Positions 44,779 through 57,009 of a stretch of DNA of 64,000 bases are shown in pieces (positions within the stretch are counted from its first letter, which is position 1; the number at the start of each line of letters is the position of its first letter). Source of the DNA: Rhynchospora pubera (lineage: Eukaryota > Streptophyta > Magnoliopsida > Poales > Cyperaceae); assembly GCA_028095005.1 (NCBI GenBank), contig CM051462.1, positions 173,733,955 to 173,797,954 on the forward strand, read 5' to 3'. Below the pieces are notes generated by a model. It ran no database searches. It was not told the origin of the DNA and was given only the letters and a program-made list of their open reading frames with translations. Made by a program: the position numbers and the translations under genes.

Positions 44779-44936
44779 CACGGGCGGATCCACCACTGGG
44801 GCGGGTGGGGCTAGAGCCCCACCTACCGCCGTCGAACTCCTGGAGTTCTTCTTTAGCCGCAGCGAATTTTTTTTCAATTGAAACACTCAAAGGTGGGGCT
44901 GAAGAATAGAAAAAGGAGAAATTAAACCCGCCACTG
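44779..44936. mobile_element. hAT-like MITE, 158 bp, exact 8-bp TSD
   Basis: Ends CACGGGCGG and, reversed, CAGTGGCGG, with GCGGCCTC duplicated exactly at 44771-44778 and 44937-44944. It is GC-rich compared with its surroundings, and no coding is seen. It sits inside the array's upstream block, which continues on both sides (44530-44700 and 45100-45260). Confidence 0.75.
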
Positions 44937-45419
44937 GCGGCCTCCAGTATGGTATTTATTTTGTTTTAGATTTAGAAATTAAACCCGATTAATTAGCAGG
45001 CTTTTGTTTTGTAGAAAGCTGGAATTATTATATATATTTAATCTAGTAACAAAGATTATTAAATTAGTATCTGAATGAGCTTATACCAGTTTCCGCTCAA
45101 TTTTATTGTTCATATACTTTTATGGTTTACCTTCATTTAGTTTTTCGGATGTTAATCGTAGATAAATATACAAATAAAAACGGTTCGAATTGTGTTGTTA
45201 ATTAGTTCGGCCTTATTTGAAGGGAACAAAGCCCAATTGTGAAACGATTCATTTTCGGGCGTTCTTGTTAAATTAATAGCCAATGGGAATGGACGAATGG
45301 TGCTCACCTTTAAAGGTCGCGTTTGGTAAATAAATAACTTAAAAAGGAAAAATTTATGTGAAATTATGTCAATGGTTGTTTGATTATGTAGAGTAGAGTA
45401 ATAAGAATATAAAAATATA

Positions 45420-45541
45420 AAATTAAATATGTAGTAATAATTACAAAATTAATTACTATTATTAGTTTACAAATATTAATATTATAATTATTATTATATG
45501 AATTATTTTAATTCACACATATCAATGATGATTATAATTAC

Positions 45542-45574
<33 letters not shown>

Positions 45575-45742
45575 TAATATTATAATCATAATTATTATTA
45601 TAAATGTCATTTTTTATGCAAAGTTCTTGCCACTAATGATAATAATTAATATTGTATTAATAATAATAATAATTTTAATAATTATTATATTTTTAATATC
45701 AATAATTTAATTAATGATAATGGAAATTATATGATAACTACA

Positions 45743-45782
<40 letters not shown>

Positions 45783-45960
45783 TAAAATATTATTATTATT
45801 ATTATTTTAATCATCATCACCATCATATGAATTAAGATATTATTAATTATTTGCTGCAGTAATTATAATAGTAATGATAATTATAATTACAATGATAAAA
45901 TAATAATATTTATTATATTCAATTGATATATTTTATTTGTTTATTATAGAAACTAGAAAT
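45420..45960. repeat. AT-rich region with (AAT)n microsatellites
   Basis: Long AAT/ATT runs at 45541-45575, 45745-45785 and 45790-45808, with related AT-rich filler. The isoleucine-rich reading frame here is an artefact of the repeat. Confidence 0.9.
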
Positions 45961-45983
45961 ATTATAATATTACAGTTTACAGT

Positions 45984-47115
45984 TAGGGATGAAAATGGAT
46001 CGGATACGGAGCGGATGTTGGTCTTTCCATATCTGCATCCGCATTTTTTTTTCCGGATACGGATACGAATACGAATGTGTTCAGATACGGATACGGTTCG
46101 GATATTAAACGGATACGAATACGGTTCAGATATTATCAGATACGGAGTCGAATACAAATATATTTTGTCGGATACGGATTGTATTTTAATCTTTATTATT
46201 TATTTACAATAGCAGTTTCTGTAAATATAATGATATTCAATATACTCAGTGTCTATATTAGTACTTTGTCAATATTAGTACTTCATCAAGTCCAGTAGTA
46301 GTGCATGCAAATGAATATCTATTATTTTTCAGAGTTTGAGCCAAATAAGTATTTTCATTAAATATGAAAGTCAACCTTAATAATATTGCCTTCGATCACA
46401 ATCTACAACTTTAAAAGTGAACTTTCTTAAATTCAAAGTAAACAAATTTATTTGTTGGGTTCCAACTTTCAACATATAAATACATAAGTTTACAACCAGA
46501 AGGAAATAAAAGGCTAAAAGTTAAAGCAAATAAGAGAGCATCTAAAATTACAAGCACTACATAAGCACAAATCTAATAGGATCGATCAATAAATTTAGTT
46601 TTTCCACATTTTGAATTCCAACAGTATAGTCAATTAGTCAATGTCAAATCAAATCATGTTACCTTAAATGTCATCATGTATTAAAATAGTATATCAATCA
46701 TATGTAATTATCATGATTAGAGAAAAAATTAATTTTAGTGTTGTTATCATTTATAATCGTCTCAATTAATAGAAAAGAAAGTAAAAATAATTTTATGTTA
46801 CTAGTCCAAATAAAAATATTAATTATAAGAGAATTTATTTAATGAAAATTAAGTATTATCTAATTAAAAGTATTCTCTAATATAGAGAAGGAATTATATT
46901 ATATTAATCATCTTATGTCGTTAAAGATACGGATAAACGGATTAATATCTATCGGATACGGATAAAGAGCGGATGTTGGTCTTCCCATATCCGCATCCAT
47001 ATTTTTTTGACGGATACGGATATGTTCTGATACGGATACGGTTCGGATATTACGCGTATTTTTCGGATTCGGATACGGATCGGAGCGGATTTTATCCGCT
47101 CCGTTTTCATCCCTA
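45984..47115. mobile_element. hAT-like non-autonomous element, 1.1 kb
   Basis: Ends TAGGGATGAAAA and, reversed, the same 12 bases; the flanking 8-mers TTTACAGT and ATTACAGT match at 7 of 8. Both ends carry dense CGGATACGGATAC-type subterminal repeats in both orientations, a layout common in plant hAT families. The interior is AT-rich with no transposase. Confidence 0.82.
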
Positions 47116-47603
47116 ATTACAGTAATATATTAATTATCATTATCATTAATAATAAAAATTAATTATAGATCATTCAAAAAATCGAGACTAATCCGCGACA
47201 GGACCTATCGTGGAAGAAATTATTTTTACCAATTTTGATGATATAAGTTCTTTCTCTTTAAATAAGTTTATTCCTTCCTACCAAACATGTCCTTAGGTTG
47301 TAGTCTTTTTTCGGTTGATATGAATCTTCTTCGTCTCTGACGATTTGAACTGTTCATTTCTTACTTGGAATGGTCGATCTTATATGTAACTTTAAAAAAA
47401 AAAAATCAGTTTGTACGGAACAGCGTATAGACAATTGGTAAAATGTCAGATTTAATATAGTTGAAGAAGAAATTATCAGTAATACTCGTTCGGATTGACT
47501 ACAAAAATCCTATATTTTTCTTCGGCAAAATAGTTTTAATGCATGTCGAAATCATAATTGATAAGAAGTGTCCAAGTAAGTTTATTGAGAGGAAATTTTT
47601 TTG

Positions 47604-47962
47604 AGTAATGCTTGAATCAAACATATTGAACGTCAAACACGATATAAATGTAGATTATTAAAATTTTAAACGGATGATCCAAATCGTTCAATATGATCTC
47701 TATATTAAAATATTTTTGAAAATCAAATTTTATATTTTTTAAAATTTTCTAACTATTTTTTTCGAATTTTCAAAATTGGAGGGTTCATAACTTTTTTAAT
47801 TGAGTATATTCAAAAATTTCAAATAAATAGTAAAAAATTTTGAAAAAAAAATATAAAATTTGGTCTCCATGGAGATTTTATAACGTATAACAATTTGAGC
47901 GGTTTGAATCGGCCATTCTAATTTTAGAAATTAAAATTTTATCGTGTTGAACAAGTAATTGT
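47604..47962. mobile_element. Degraded MITE with inverted termini
   Basis: The left TTGAACGTCAAACACGAT and the right TTGTTCAACACGAT (reversed) form an imperfect inverted repeat around an AT-rich core with GGAGGGTT and AATTTGGTCTCC phrases. It is similar in plan to 14990-15300 and, in the core, to 36094-36479. Confidence 0.45.
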
Positions 47963-47975
47963 GTCCTATATGTTT

Positions 47976-48133
47976 GGGGTCGTTTGGATCGCTTAGGAAT
48001 AGGAGGAATTTCCTATTCCTAGGCATAAAGTATTGGAAAGTGTGTAATTTTATGAAGAATTTAGATTGTTTATAATAAATTTATGTTTAGAAATAGAAAA
48101 TTCTTTCTATTTCCATCTGATCCAAACAGCCCC
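47976..48133. mobile_element. MITE of the GGCTCCGTTTGGAT family
   Basis: 158 bases. The ends are GGGGTCGTTTGGATC and, reversed, GGGGCTGTTTGGATC, and TTT is present on both sides. The interior has AAAGTATTGGAAAGTGTGTAA, like the left part of 8894-8995. Confidence 0.65.
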
Positions 48134-49916
48134 TTTTGACACTGGCCACTCCCAATTTTTTTAGTACTATTATTTCAGTATAATTCACGTGTCATTAATG
48201 ATAAGCGGATGCCATACACAGACGGATCCAAGTGCATCAATGCGTTATCAACTCCTTTTTTTAGTCAAATGAATATTTAATATATATTTCATAGTTCAAT
48301 AGACTATTTTCATGAAAAATTATGCACATGAACTCATCAAAATATGAATATTATTATATTATGAATTTCATAATTGAATCATACATATCTTGCTATTTTT
48401 ATTAATATTATTATAAAATTAAATATAAATTTTTAATTATTTAAATAATCCATTGAAAAAATTATGGCTCCGCAACATACTCCTGACAATAAATTAGAAC
48501 TCCATTAAAATTTTTGCCATATAAATTTGATAACGCCCAAAATTTTGAACGAGAAATATAAATATGTAATTAGAGATACCGTACGATCTTATTGGAGCGT
48601 GTGCCTCCGCGCCGAGATGCTTTGCGGTGTGAAAAATATACAGCACTTGAAAGAAAATTGACCAACCCCGGCACGTGCTACGCAATTATTATTTCTCCCC
48701 AATTTGAAGGCACGTTCTACAGTTCACACTTACTCGGAAGTCCGAACATTCACCTAATCTCAACGTTTCCAATTGCCAGGAAGATAACATGTAACAAGTT
48801 ACTGATTAATGATCATCGGTAACTTTCGCACTGGATAATAGATAATTCAATCTGAACACGCCGTGTTTTTTCCCCCTATTTGAACAGCTGATATAGGTGA
48901 AAATAATTTGTTCAAATAAAACCAATTTAATCACCGTCCGAAATAATTTCTATCTTTTTTTAGAATTCGACATCTAAACGTAGTACATAAAAATTGAAGA
49001 TATTGTTTGTTTTTATCTGGTTTGGAAAAATACAAAATTACCATCAAGATATATAAAGTTTGATATATAACCAATTTATTTAATCAATAATATCTATTAA
49101 AATTTTCTTTTTAAAAATATATATCACTTGATTTTGAAAAAAATTGTAAATTATTGCTTTATAGTGACTATAGCAACAAAATCGCGCCAATAATTCACTT
49201 TTATTTTGCTTTCAAGGTTCATGCGAATATGATGATGTTATATCGTAATTTGCAAGCTATCAATGTAGTATAAAAATTATTCGCAGATTTGACAAACTTA
49301 TTTTTGAAGGTGACTTCATATTTTTCATGTTTTTGATGGCATGCTACTAGCTTATAAGCTAATTAATTTCTCTTAGCAGCAGGAATCAATATATATATAT
49401 TTTTTCTTTTTATACTTTTGTAGTTACCGAATCACAATGGCATTATCTTAGTAGCTTACGTAATGCCAACTATGCTCATGTTTCTTTGTAAAATTATTAG
49501 TACTTTGTTGAGAACTGATGATGCGAAATTACACGTGTACTCACCTCAATTACAAACTTTACACCTGACAAGACACTTACCTTCACACAATCCTCCACAG
49601 AGTATCAGCCGCATGAAACCATCCCACACTAAACAACCAGCGTCAAACACAGTGAAACAGTCAGTCACTCAACACTCTCCCAGACTCCCAGTGCCCACTC
49701 ACTAACAAAAGAAAAGAAAAAAGAAGAAAGGAAAGCATCAGAAAACCACTTCTGTCCCCATCTCCAAAAAAGAGCACACTTGACACAACTAAACCGAAAG
49801 CTCGAAATCTCAACTTCCTTCAACTTCAATCCCTCTCCTCTCTTCCCCTGTTAGGCTATTACTTACTACTTACTCCTGCAATCCAATCTAATCTAATCTA
49901 ATCAAATTCAATTCCA
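48134..49916. other. Intergenic and 5' flank of the LEA_2 gene
   Basis: No gene is supported. The last 250 bases become C- and A-rich and end in short TCTAATCTAA repeats (49886-49905), likely 5' UTR of the next gene. No clear TATA box was chosen. Confidence 0.5.
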
Positions 49917-50850
49917 ATGGGACCTCATCAACCCCAATCCCAACACATACATCAAAACCCGCGCTACGACCACCGCCACGGCCGATCCAACCTCGCCTCC
50001 TGCGCCGCCGCCTCCGCCTTCCTCCTCCTCCTCGTCGCCGCCGCCGCCATCGCTCTCTTCATCCTCTTCCGCCCGCACGACCCCACCATCGTCGTCTCTG
50101 CCGTCCAACTCCCCGGCTTTGCTTCGTCCAATGGCAGCGCTTCCTTCACCTTTGCTCAGCTCGCCGCTGTCAGGAACCCCAATCGCAACATGCTCTCTCA
50201 CTATGACAGTTCTCTTGTTGTTCTTTCTAGACCTCAGAACCAGGTTGGCACATTTATTTTTCTTTTCTGCATTTTTTTGTCACATTGGACCCTGTAGTTT
50301 CGCTCTATATGTGAATGAGGTAAATTTCTTTGCTAAATCGAGTAATAATTTCTTGAATGATTGTACCAATATTTCTGGATGGAATGTTCGTTGGTCAGAT
50401 TTAGTTCAATTGAGATTTGAGGGCATTAATGTCCACATTTAATAATGCAATTGAGTGTTTACAAAAACAGATCTGGCAGGAATTGTCAGATGTAAATATC
50501 TCAAAAATGCTGGGCGTCCTTTGCAAAAATAGGAATGTAAATCACTTTTTTTTTGTTGGTTTAAAATGTCTGAGTTTTGACTGATCTGAATTGAAAGACA
50601 GGTTGCTGGATTCATGTTCATACCAGCAGGGCAGATTGAAGGGGGCAGAACACAGTACATGTCGGCTAGTTTTAATGTCGCGGGGTTTCCTGTAACTGGA
50701 AATGCAGAGGTCGTGGAAGTCGAATCGAGGATGAAGCTGAAGGGGAGGGTTGAGGTTTTGAAGTTCTTCATGCACCATGTCGAGACGACAAAGCTCTGTA
50801 CGGTGTCCGTGTCATCGAGGAATGGTGCGGTGTTAGGTTTTCGGTGCTGA
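49917..50850 (+). CDS. LEA_2 / NHL family membrane protein, two exons
   Basis: Exon 1 49917-50243 (109 codons) and exon 2 50602-50850 (83 codons with stop) join in phase 0 through a 358-base GT-AG intron, giving 191 residues. A His/Gln-rich cytosolic N-terminus is followed by one membrane segment (about residues 28-51, SAFLLLLVAAAAIALFILF) and then the extracytosolic LEA_2-type beta domain, starting RPHDPTIVVSAVQLPGF and ending VETTKLCTVSVSSRNGAV. This fits NDR1/HIN1-like and LEA group 2 proteins, which are plasma-membrane or endomembrane proteins linked to stress and defence; the precise role is not shown. Exon 1 is strongly GC-rich compared with the flanks, as in the next gene. A remnant of a second copy appears to lie downstream (51130-51490). 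Confidence 0.85.
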
Positions 50851-51129
50851 ATTGTATGAGACAAAGGGAATTAGATAAATAGGCTCAGAGATGGGAAATT
50901 GTACAAATGTGATCAATTCGATATTTGTATTTTAGTTCATTTGACTTCAATTTGGGTAATTTTTTCGATTTATAGATATGAATTTGGTTATAACGAAAAC
51001 ACTTTTCAGTTTGTAGTTTTGGCCATATATATTCAATTGCTATGTGTTTGTATAAATTACTACTGTGCTTTAAAAGCTGATATTGAGAGCATATGATTCC
51101 AGGATGCTAAGTTTGTCAATGTATTCACC

Positions 51130-51490
51130 TTATTCAATTGAGAACAAATTAAACGATCAAACTGTCCACACAGTTCCAGCCAAGTGGAACTAGAACTACT
51201 GTTACTTCCATGACCCTTGTTTAAATAGTTAGAAATTCTAACATGGGCATCAAAAAAAATAGATCCGAAGAGAAGGAAAAAAATCTAGTTTACTTACACA
51301 AGTACACTACCGTAGTTTTAATTCTACATTATTTTTGAGTGTATGTTAATGTTATATGATGATCCATCTTTGATTTGCATTTCTGGTGTTGTAGGAGCTT
51401 ATATCTTTGATTTGAAGTTCTTTCATATACCATGTCGAGACCACTAAACAAATTGGATCAATTTTCTGTAGGTTTGCGCGCCAAAAGTAG
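51130..51490 (+). pseudogene. Remnant of a duplicated LEA_2 exon
   Basis: Bases about 51412-51450 (TTGAAGTTCTTTCATATACC ... GTCGAGACCACTAAAC) align with 50756-50795 in exon 2 of the LEA_2 gene. About 200 bases earlier (51174-51222) a frame reads FQPSGTRTTVTSMTLV, like the extracytosolic domain of that family. Stops and indels are frequent, so it is not functional. The first segment is less certain than the second. Confidence 0.45.
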
Positions 51491-52167
51491 TTGAAAGAAA
51501 ACAATAAAAATTGGAAATTAGTAAAAAAGAAAATAAAACCACGAATCATTTGGGACTCTCTTTTTTAGGCGGTTTTGGTTAAGGAAAAATGTACATGACC
51601 CTCTCTGATATGCATGTCAGATAATTTTTTTCCCCTTTTTATAGGACGCTGTATAGTGCATTAAATAATAAATATCGATGCATAAACTAGAACTAAACAA
51701 AATGAAGATAAGATTTCATGACTATATTATCTTATCTTATGTTATTCATTTTTGTATGACGCAGAGACATGAGATATTAAATGTGTGTTTGTTGACCTCT
51801 TGATCAACGTATAAATAAGCTTTAAAAGTTATGAGTACAAATTATTGTGAACAATAAACAAGATAATAATTTGATGTCAATAATTAAAATTTGAAATATA
51901 AATATAACTTACGGCAGAAAGTTTAAAACCACATTCTGCTGACAGCCTAACTTAGAAGTTACAACAGTACCACTGTACCAGTAGCCGTTGGATTAACAAG
52001 GAAGCATCAGGAGCACGAATCTTGAGATAACGGACAGTCTTGTCTGCTCTGCAACTGTACAGAACCAAAGCGAAGCGTACTTGAGCTTAAACATTTGACA
52101 AAACCAAACTTCTTGTACTTGTGTCTTGCTTAGTTGCTTCCGAAATCCGAATCCTTCTCTCTCTTTC
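51491..52167. other. Intergenic and promoter region of KOB1
   Basis: No gene is seen. AT-rich to about 51960, then the probable 5' UTR region of the next gene. No TATA box was chosen. Confidence 0.45.
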
Positions 52168-55100
52168 ATGGCGGGTATGTACGCGCCTCTCCGACCAGGC
52201 GGCGCCGCCTCTACCTCCGCCACCACCGCCTTCGCCATCCGCATCCTCCTCCTCCTCACTCTTCTCCCTCTCCTCCTCGCCGCGTTCGCCTTCGTGCTCC
52301 AATGGCGCGGTGGCCTCAACGACCCCGCCTCCTCCGCCTGGCCCACCGATCGACAAAGCTTCCCAGGCATGGATAACAGCCCTCTCGGCTCCTCCCGTTC
52401 TTTCTTCGAGACTGTGTCTACTCACACTAGCTCCAGCTCTGATTGCTCTGAGATCCTTAAAGGAGGCTCTTCTTCTTCTTTTCCCTTCTTTCGGGGATGG
52501 AATTTCGATCTCGAGTCCGAGGGGTCGCCTAAGGTATGGCGAATTGGTTGCTTTTTCGGTTTTGTTTGGTGATCTGGGATTTACTAGATCCGGATTTGGT
52601 TGGTAGGTTCCTTGAGTTAGGTGAAGGAAGTGATCTGGGACCTTTCGAGCTGATATTTCGTAATTAATCTTCTCTCAAGTGAGGGATTTGTTGGTAATTT
52701 GATCTGCATTGTGTTTTAGCAACTCAATTCTATATATTTCCTTGGGATCACCACAGTAGCTTCTTTCTTCTAAATTTGTATTGTTACAATTATGGGTTGC
52801 ATAGGGAGATCTAGATCTCATTTTGGAGATAATGTGTTTATCATATAGACACCACTCATATTGTGTGACCTCTCTCGTGCAAAATTTTGAGTGTTTAGGG
52901 AGGAGTAGAAAATAAAAGAATAATGTTTTCTGTACTTATGAGCTTTTGTCATATGCTATTTTGGGTTGATTCCAGGTATGTATAACAACAAGCACATCTG
53001 CTGGTCTGCAACAAATTCTTCCATGGTTGTACTATCACAAGGTAATTGGTGTTTCTAGATTCTTCCTTTTTGTGGAGGGGGAGGCTGCAAAGCCCGGTGC
53101 TTCTTCAGTTCTGGAATCCATTCGTGTAAGCGCACTTCTTTCCCTTTTTATTCACATATTTTCAAAACTCTTGATTTGGCTTGTGAGGTTATGATAAATT
53201 GATTTTTTTATAGGGGGTCAAAGTTATTTATAGAACTAGAGAGCTTGAAGAGAAACAAGCAAGAAGGTGGGTCTAGCATTCTTCTAAAAATATCATTTGA
53301 ATTTATTTGTATGATATCAATCTTCCATAATAAATTAAGTATTGCCTTTCTGACTTGAAATATTGATCATGCACAGTCGCATTTGGAACGAGACATGGTT
53401 ATCAGGATTCTTTTACAAGCCCTGCAACTACGAACTGTTTGTTAAGCAATCTCTTAACATGGAGATGGCAATTATTCTGGCAAGGGTATGATCTATTAAT
53501 AAAAATGTTCTTTAATTATATATCCGTAGATAACAAAATTGAAGTTTTATTTAAATTTTTCTTGCATCTGATAGTAATTGCCCCACTCAATACCTTCGGA
53601 ATATAATTGTAAACTCTTATTGCAAAGAGCACTTCTAAAACTGGTTTATTTTATATATTAGTGTTTCCTCTTACTAACTTGTGTACAAAATTTACAAAAG
53701 AATGGCGGCATGGATTGGATCATTCATCTTGACACTGATGAGCTGATGCATCCAGCTGGCGCCCAGGAATACTCCTTGAGGAAGTTGCTTTCTGAAGTGC
53801 CTGAAAATGTTGACATGGTTATTTTTCCAAATTATGTAAGTGCTCTCACTCCAATCTATACTTGTTGCATCAAATTTTGGATTGATGATGGCTTATTGAC
53901 ATACTGTTCTGTTGATTCAGGAAAGTAGTGTTGAACGAGATAACATTAAAGATCCTTTCACTGAGGTAGGCATTGTATTAACTTAGATACTTCCAATTTA
54001 ATGCTTCATATTTGGATTTGGGGGTATATTGGAATCCCAGGATCATATTTCGTATTATGTTGGCTAACACTGTCTAGATTAGTCAAGGATCTACCATTGA
54101 CTATGTACATAATTCTGCAGAAAAAATTTTAAGTCTGAAGAGCAAAGAAAATCATTTTCTTCTTCTTTCTAAAATTTATGGGTCTTCTTGTACCAACAAT
54201 TTAGGTGTCAATGTTTAAGAAAAATTATGATCACCTCCCAAAAGATACGTACTTCGGCTTGTACAAGGAAGCAACACGTAACAATCCAAATTATTTTCTG
54301 ACTTATGGAAATGGCAAATCTGCTGCTCGGATTCAAGATCACCTCAGACCTAACGGGGCTCACAGATGGCATAATTACATGAAGACACCAAAGTAAGATG
54401 CTCTGACTTCATCAGTTTTTACTGTTGATTTATTCTTTGTAGCTTAGGTACCACAGGCCAACTCTTATACAATTGAGATCCTGAATTGTATTGCTTTAGT
54501 TAAAACCTGGAAAACACTGAAAGGTTGCTTTTCGCCAGTTAAGTTTGCTTCTATCTGTTTTGCAATCATTGAAATTTGTTCTTGGTTTCTTTCTTTTGTT
54601 TAGTGAGATTAAATTGGAAGAGGCAGCAATATTGCATTATACATACACAAAGTTTTCAGATCTAACATCAAGAAGAGACAGATGTGGTTGCAAGCCAACA
54701 AAAGATGATGTCAAGAGATGCTTTATCTTAGAATTTGACAGATTGGTATGTGCTTTGTTTATTTTCCTTCTTACTAGTTAAATATATTTTCTGCATAGTG
54801 AGAACAATAACTTGGTATATTAGCCATTAATACTATCATTTTCGAATACTCTTTATTCCAACCAGTACTCTACCGACTTATTAAAATAGATATTTTTTGT
54901 TCTTTTTTGCTTTGTTTGGACTTTTTAGCTCAATTAAGGTTCTTTAAAGCTCAAATTGCAGTTCCTTAAACTTAACTGAAAAAAAAATAGATAACTTTGA
55001 CTAAATATTATAGTTTTATTTTGTAAACTTCTTGAATTAAAAGCTTACTATGTGCCAATTGACATGGCAGGCTTTTATCGTTGCATCAACTGGCACTGAA

Positions 55101-55672
55101 GAGGAAATGCATAACTGGTAACTGTTGCAGCCTTTTATCCATTATTTGATTCATTTCATAAGTAGATTATCATTATATAACTTTGGAGATTTCTCTACAT
55201 ATTTAGATGCTAACATTTTTATTTGCCAGGTACAATGAACATGTTGTTTGGACAGACAAACAGACCAACCTCAAACTTCTAAGGAAGGGCATTTTAACCC
55301 GTATTTATGCACCAATGGTAAATATTTGCTCCTACTAAAGTACTAGTAGTTTGCTGTATCCTATCTACTGTACAACTCATATAATTTTATATTCTTATTC
55401 TGTAGTCTATTATTCGGGGTTTAAGAGAATCAGGTGTTTTCACATCTGCAATTGCAAATGCTAAACAACTTTCAAAAGAGAAGTCCATGGTACAAAAACT
55501 CAGCAACAGTACAATAACTAATACTGGAGAAGACATAACTAAACCTTCAGTTAAAGGAAGCAAGTCTCAAGCAACAGGAAGAAAGATATTAGAGTCCACT
55601 ATTGTACATGAAAAAGCGGTTCCACCAATGTCCCAACCTGGTTTGTTTAAAGATATGCTAATGAGAACATAA
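52168..55672 (+). CDS. KOB1: KOBITO1/ELD1/ABI8-type glycosyltransferase-like protein, 11 exons
   Basis: Exons with consistent GT-AG phases: 52168-52533, 52976-53125, 53214-53266, 53377-53485, 53701-53835, 53921-53965, 54205-54392, 54604-54745, 55071-55117, 55230-55317, 55406-55672. They total 529 residues, close to the Arabidopsis protein. There is a short cytosolic N-terminus, one membrane anchor (about 24-45, RILLLLTLLPLLLAAFAFVL), then a glycosyltransferase-like lumenal domain from about 122 (VCITTSTSAGL), with a DXD-type motif HLDTDE at 235-240, RRDRCGCKPTKDDVKRC, and a Ser/Thr-rich tail. KOBITO1 is a type II membrane protein needed for cell elongation and cellulose deposition, and has been linked to abscisic-acid and sugar responses and plasmodesmal permeability. 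Its enzymatic activity is not proven. All exons are open and no lesion is seen. Exon 1 is GC-rich at its start. Confidence 0.95.
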
Positions 55673-57009
55673 CAGGTGAAAACCACGATTTGTTGTATTA
55701 AATGTATTTCTTAACCTAGGTGTAAAGTTTGAGGTAGTTTACATTTTGCACTAGTTTTGGGCTTTCGGCTTAGTGTATAATCTATTTGTATATGAATTGG
55801 TTTGTTCTCAAGGAAAAAATTTTCAATATTCCAGCATAGCATGGTTATGTGGTTTAAATAGTAAAATGGATATTGGGATGCTTTGGTATCATCTGGAATT
55901 CTGGATTATTTCTGCGATTATTGTATGAAATAAGATTGAGAAGGAATAAACTCTGGCGTCCTTCGGTTCTTCCATTCAGCATCAAAGTAAAAATTAGTGT
56001 GACGTGTATTGTGGAAATGTCCCACTTTGGAATTCCAATTCTCTCAGTTTTCGAACGTTCTCATGAATCGATAAGAATTCAGAACATTTTGTGTACCATT
56101 TAGGCTCGTTTACTCGGATTCGCTCTATCAGTTATATGCGTCTTTTGCAGGATAGACTGCAAGTTTGTTGGCAACGAAGTCTCAGATAATGCTTTGATTG
56201 CTTTCTCATTTTGGTACCATTTCAAAGGATCTCTTATGGCTGAATATTTGACGGGTTGCAATGTAATGACGACTAGTTAGTTAATTTTTACTGGCCACTT
56301 TTCGTTGCTGGTTAAAAGCGACAATGGCGAAGCATAATTTGAGCACGTTGGTCAGGGACTCAGGGTACATGCTCATGCAATTTGAAAACGAGGTCCAGAT
56401 TGATAGTCTCCGTCCAAATGAATAGCTAAAATGTTGCAATACTTCAAATGTTGAAGAACGATCAGTACTCATTATAAATGACAAGTAAGTGTACAACTTA
56501 TAATTTTAGCTATCATACTGTATCTGCACTTGTTTGTGATACTGCACCAGTTCAACTTCGACGAGTTTTGGTTTTGTGACACTGACACCAAAATGAGCTT
56601 AGGCCATTAGCCCATTAGCCCATTAGCATGCATTTATTCATTCATTCATTTTTGAAATATATGAGAATTACAGGAAAAATATTGCTTGTCAAAGATTCAA
56701 AGTGCAATGTCATTAAACTTTGTCAGCGGTGCACTCATTCTGATCTTAAGATTTTACCATTTTATTAGTAGAAACTAATATATTTTGTCTTGCAAGTTTA
56801 TTTATAAACTTTATTTCGACATAAATATATGTTTCATGTCTCAAAAAATATATCATAAATATTTCCCACGAAAATTTATGACCGTAAGGATTTAAAATTT
56901 TAGAGAACTATAATTATATTAAATTATTATGTCTCCACACGAAGCACGAGATACCGATTTAATTTGTTGCAAAAAAAAATTAGGGGAAAATTGAATTATA
57001 TATATTAGG
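55673..57009. other. 3' region of KOB1 and intergenic DNA
   Basis: The 3' UTR probably extends some hundreds of bases past 55672. No other gene is supported. A (CATT)n-like stretch is at 56630-56650. Confidence 0.5.

Larger units (their letters stand above)
45313..47293. mobile_element. Possible TIR element bracketing an AT-rich region
   Basis: The left AAGGTCGCGTTTGGTAA and the right AAGGACATGTTTGGTAGG (reversed) could be terminal repeats of a roughly 2 kb element holding the microsatellite and the hAT element 45984-47115. The target duplication is unclear and the TIR imperfect. Confidence 0.35.

Noticed and set aside
45498..45710. Isoleucine-rich ORF
   Set aside because: Product of (AAT)n/(ATT)n microsatellite.
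49908..50201. Minus-strand Gly/Glu-rich ORF over LEA_2 exon 1
   Set aside because: Antisense of the GC-rich coding exon; low complexity.
52087..52425. Several overlapping ORFs on both strands at the start of KOB1
   Set aside because: Shadow frames of the GC-rich first exon, which has strong family similarity in its own frame.
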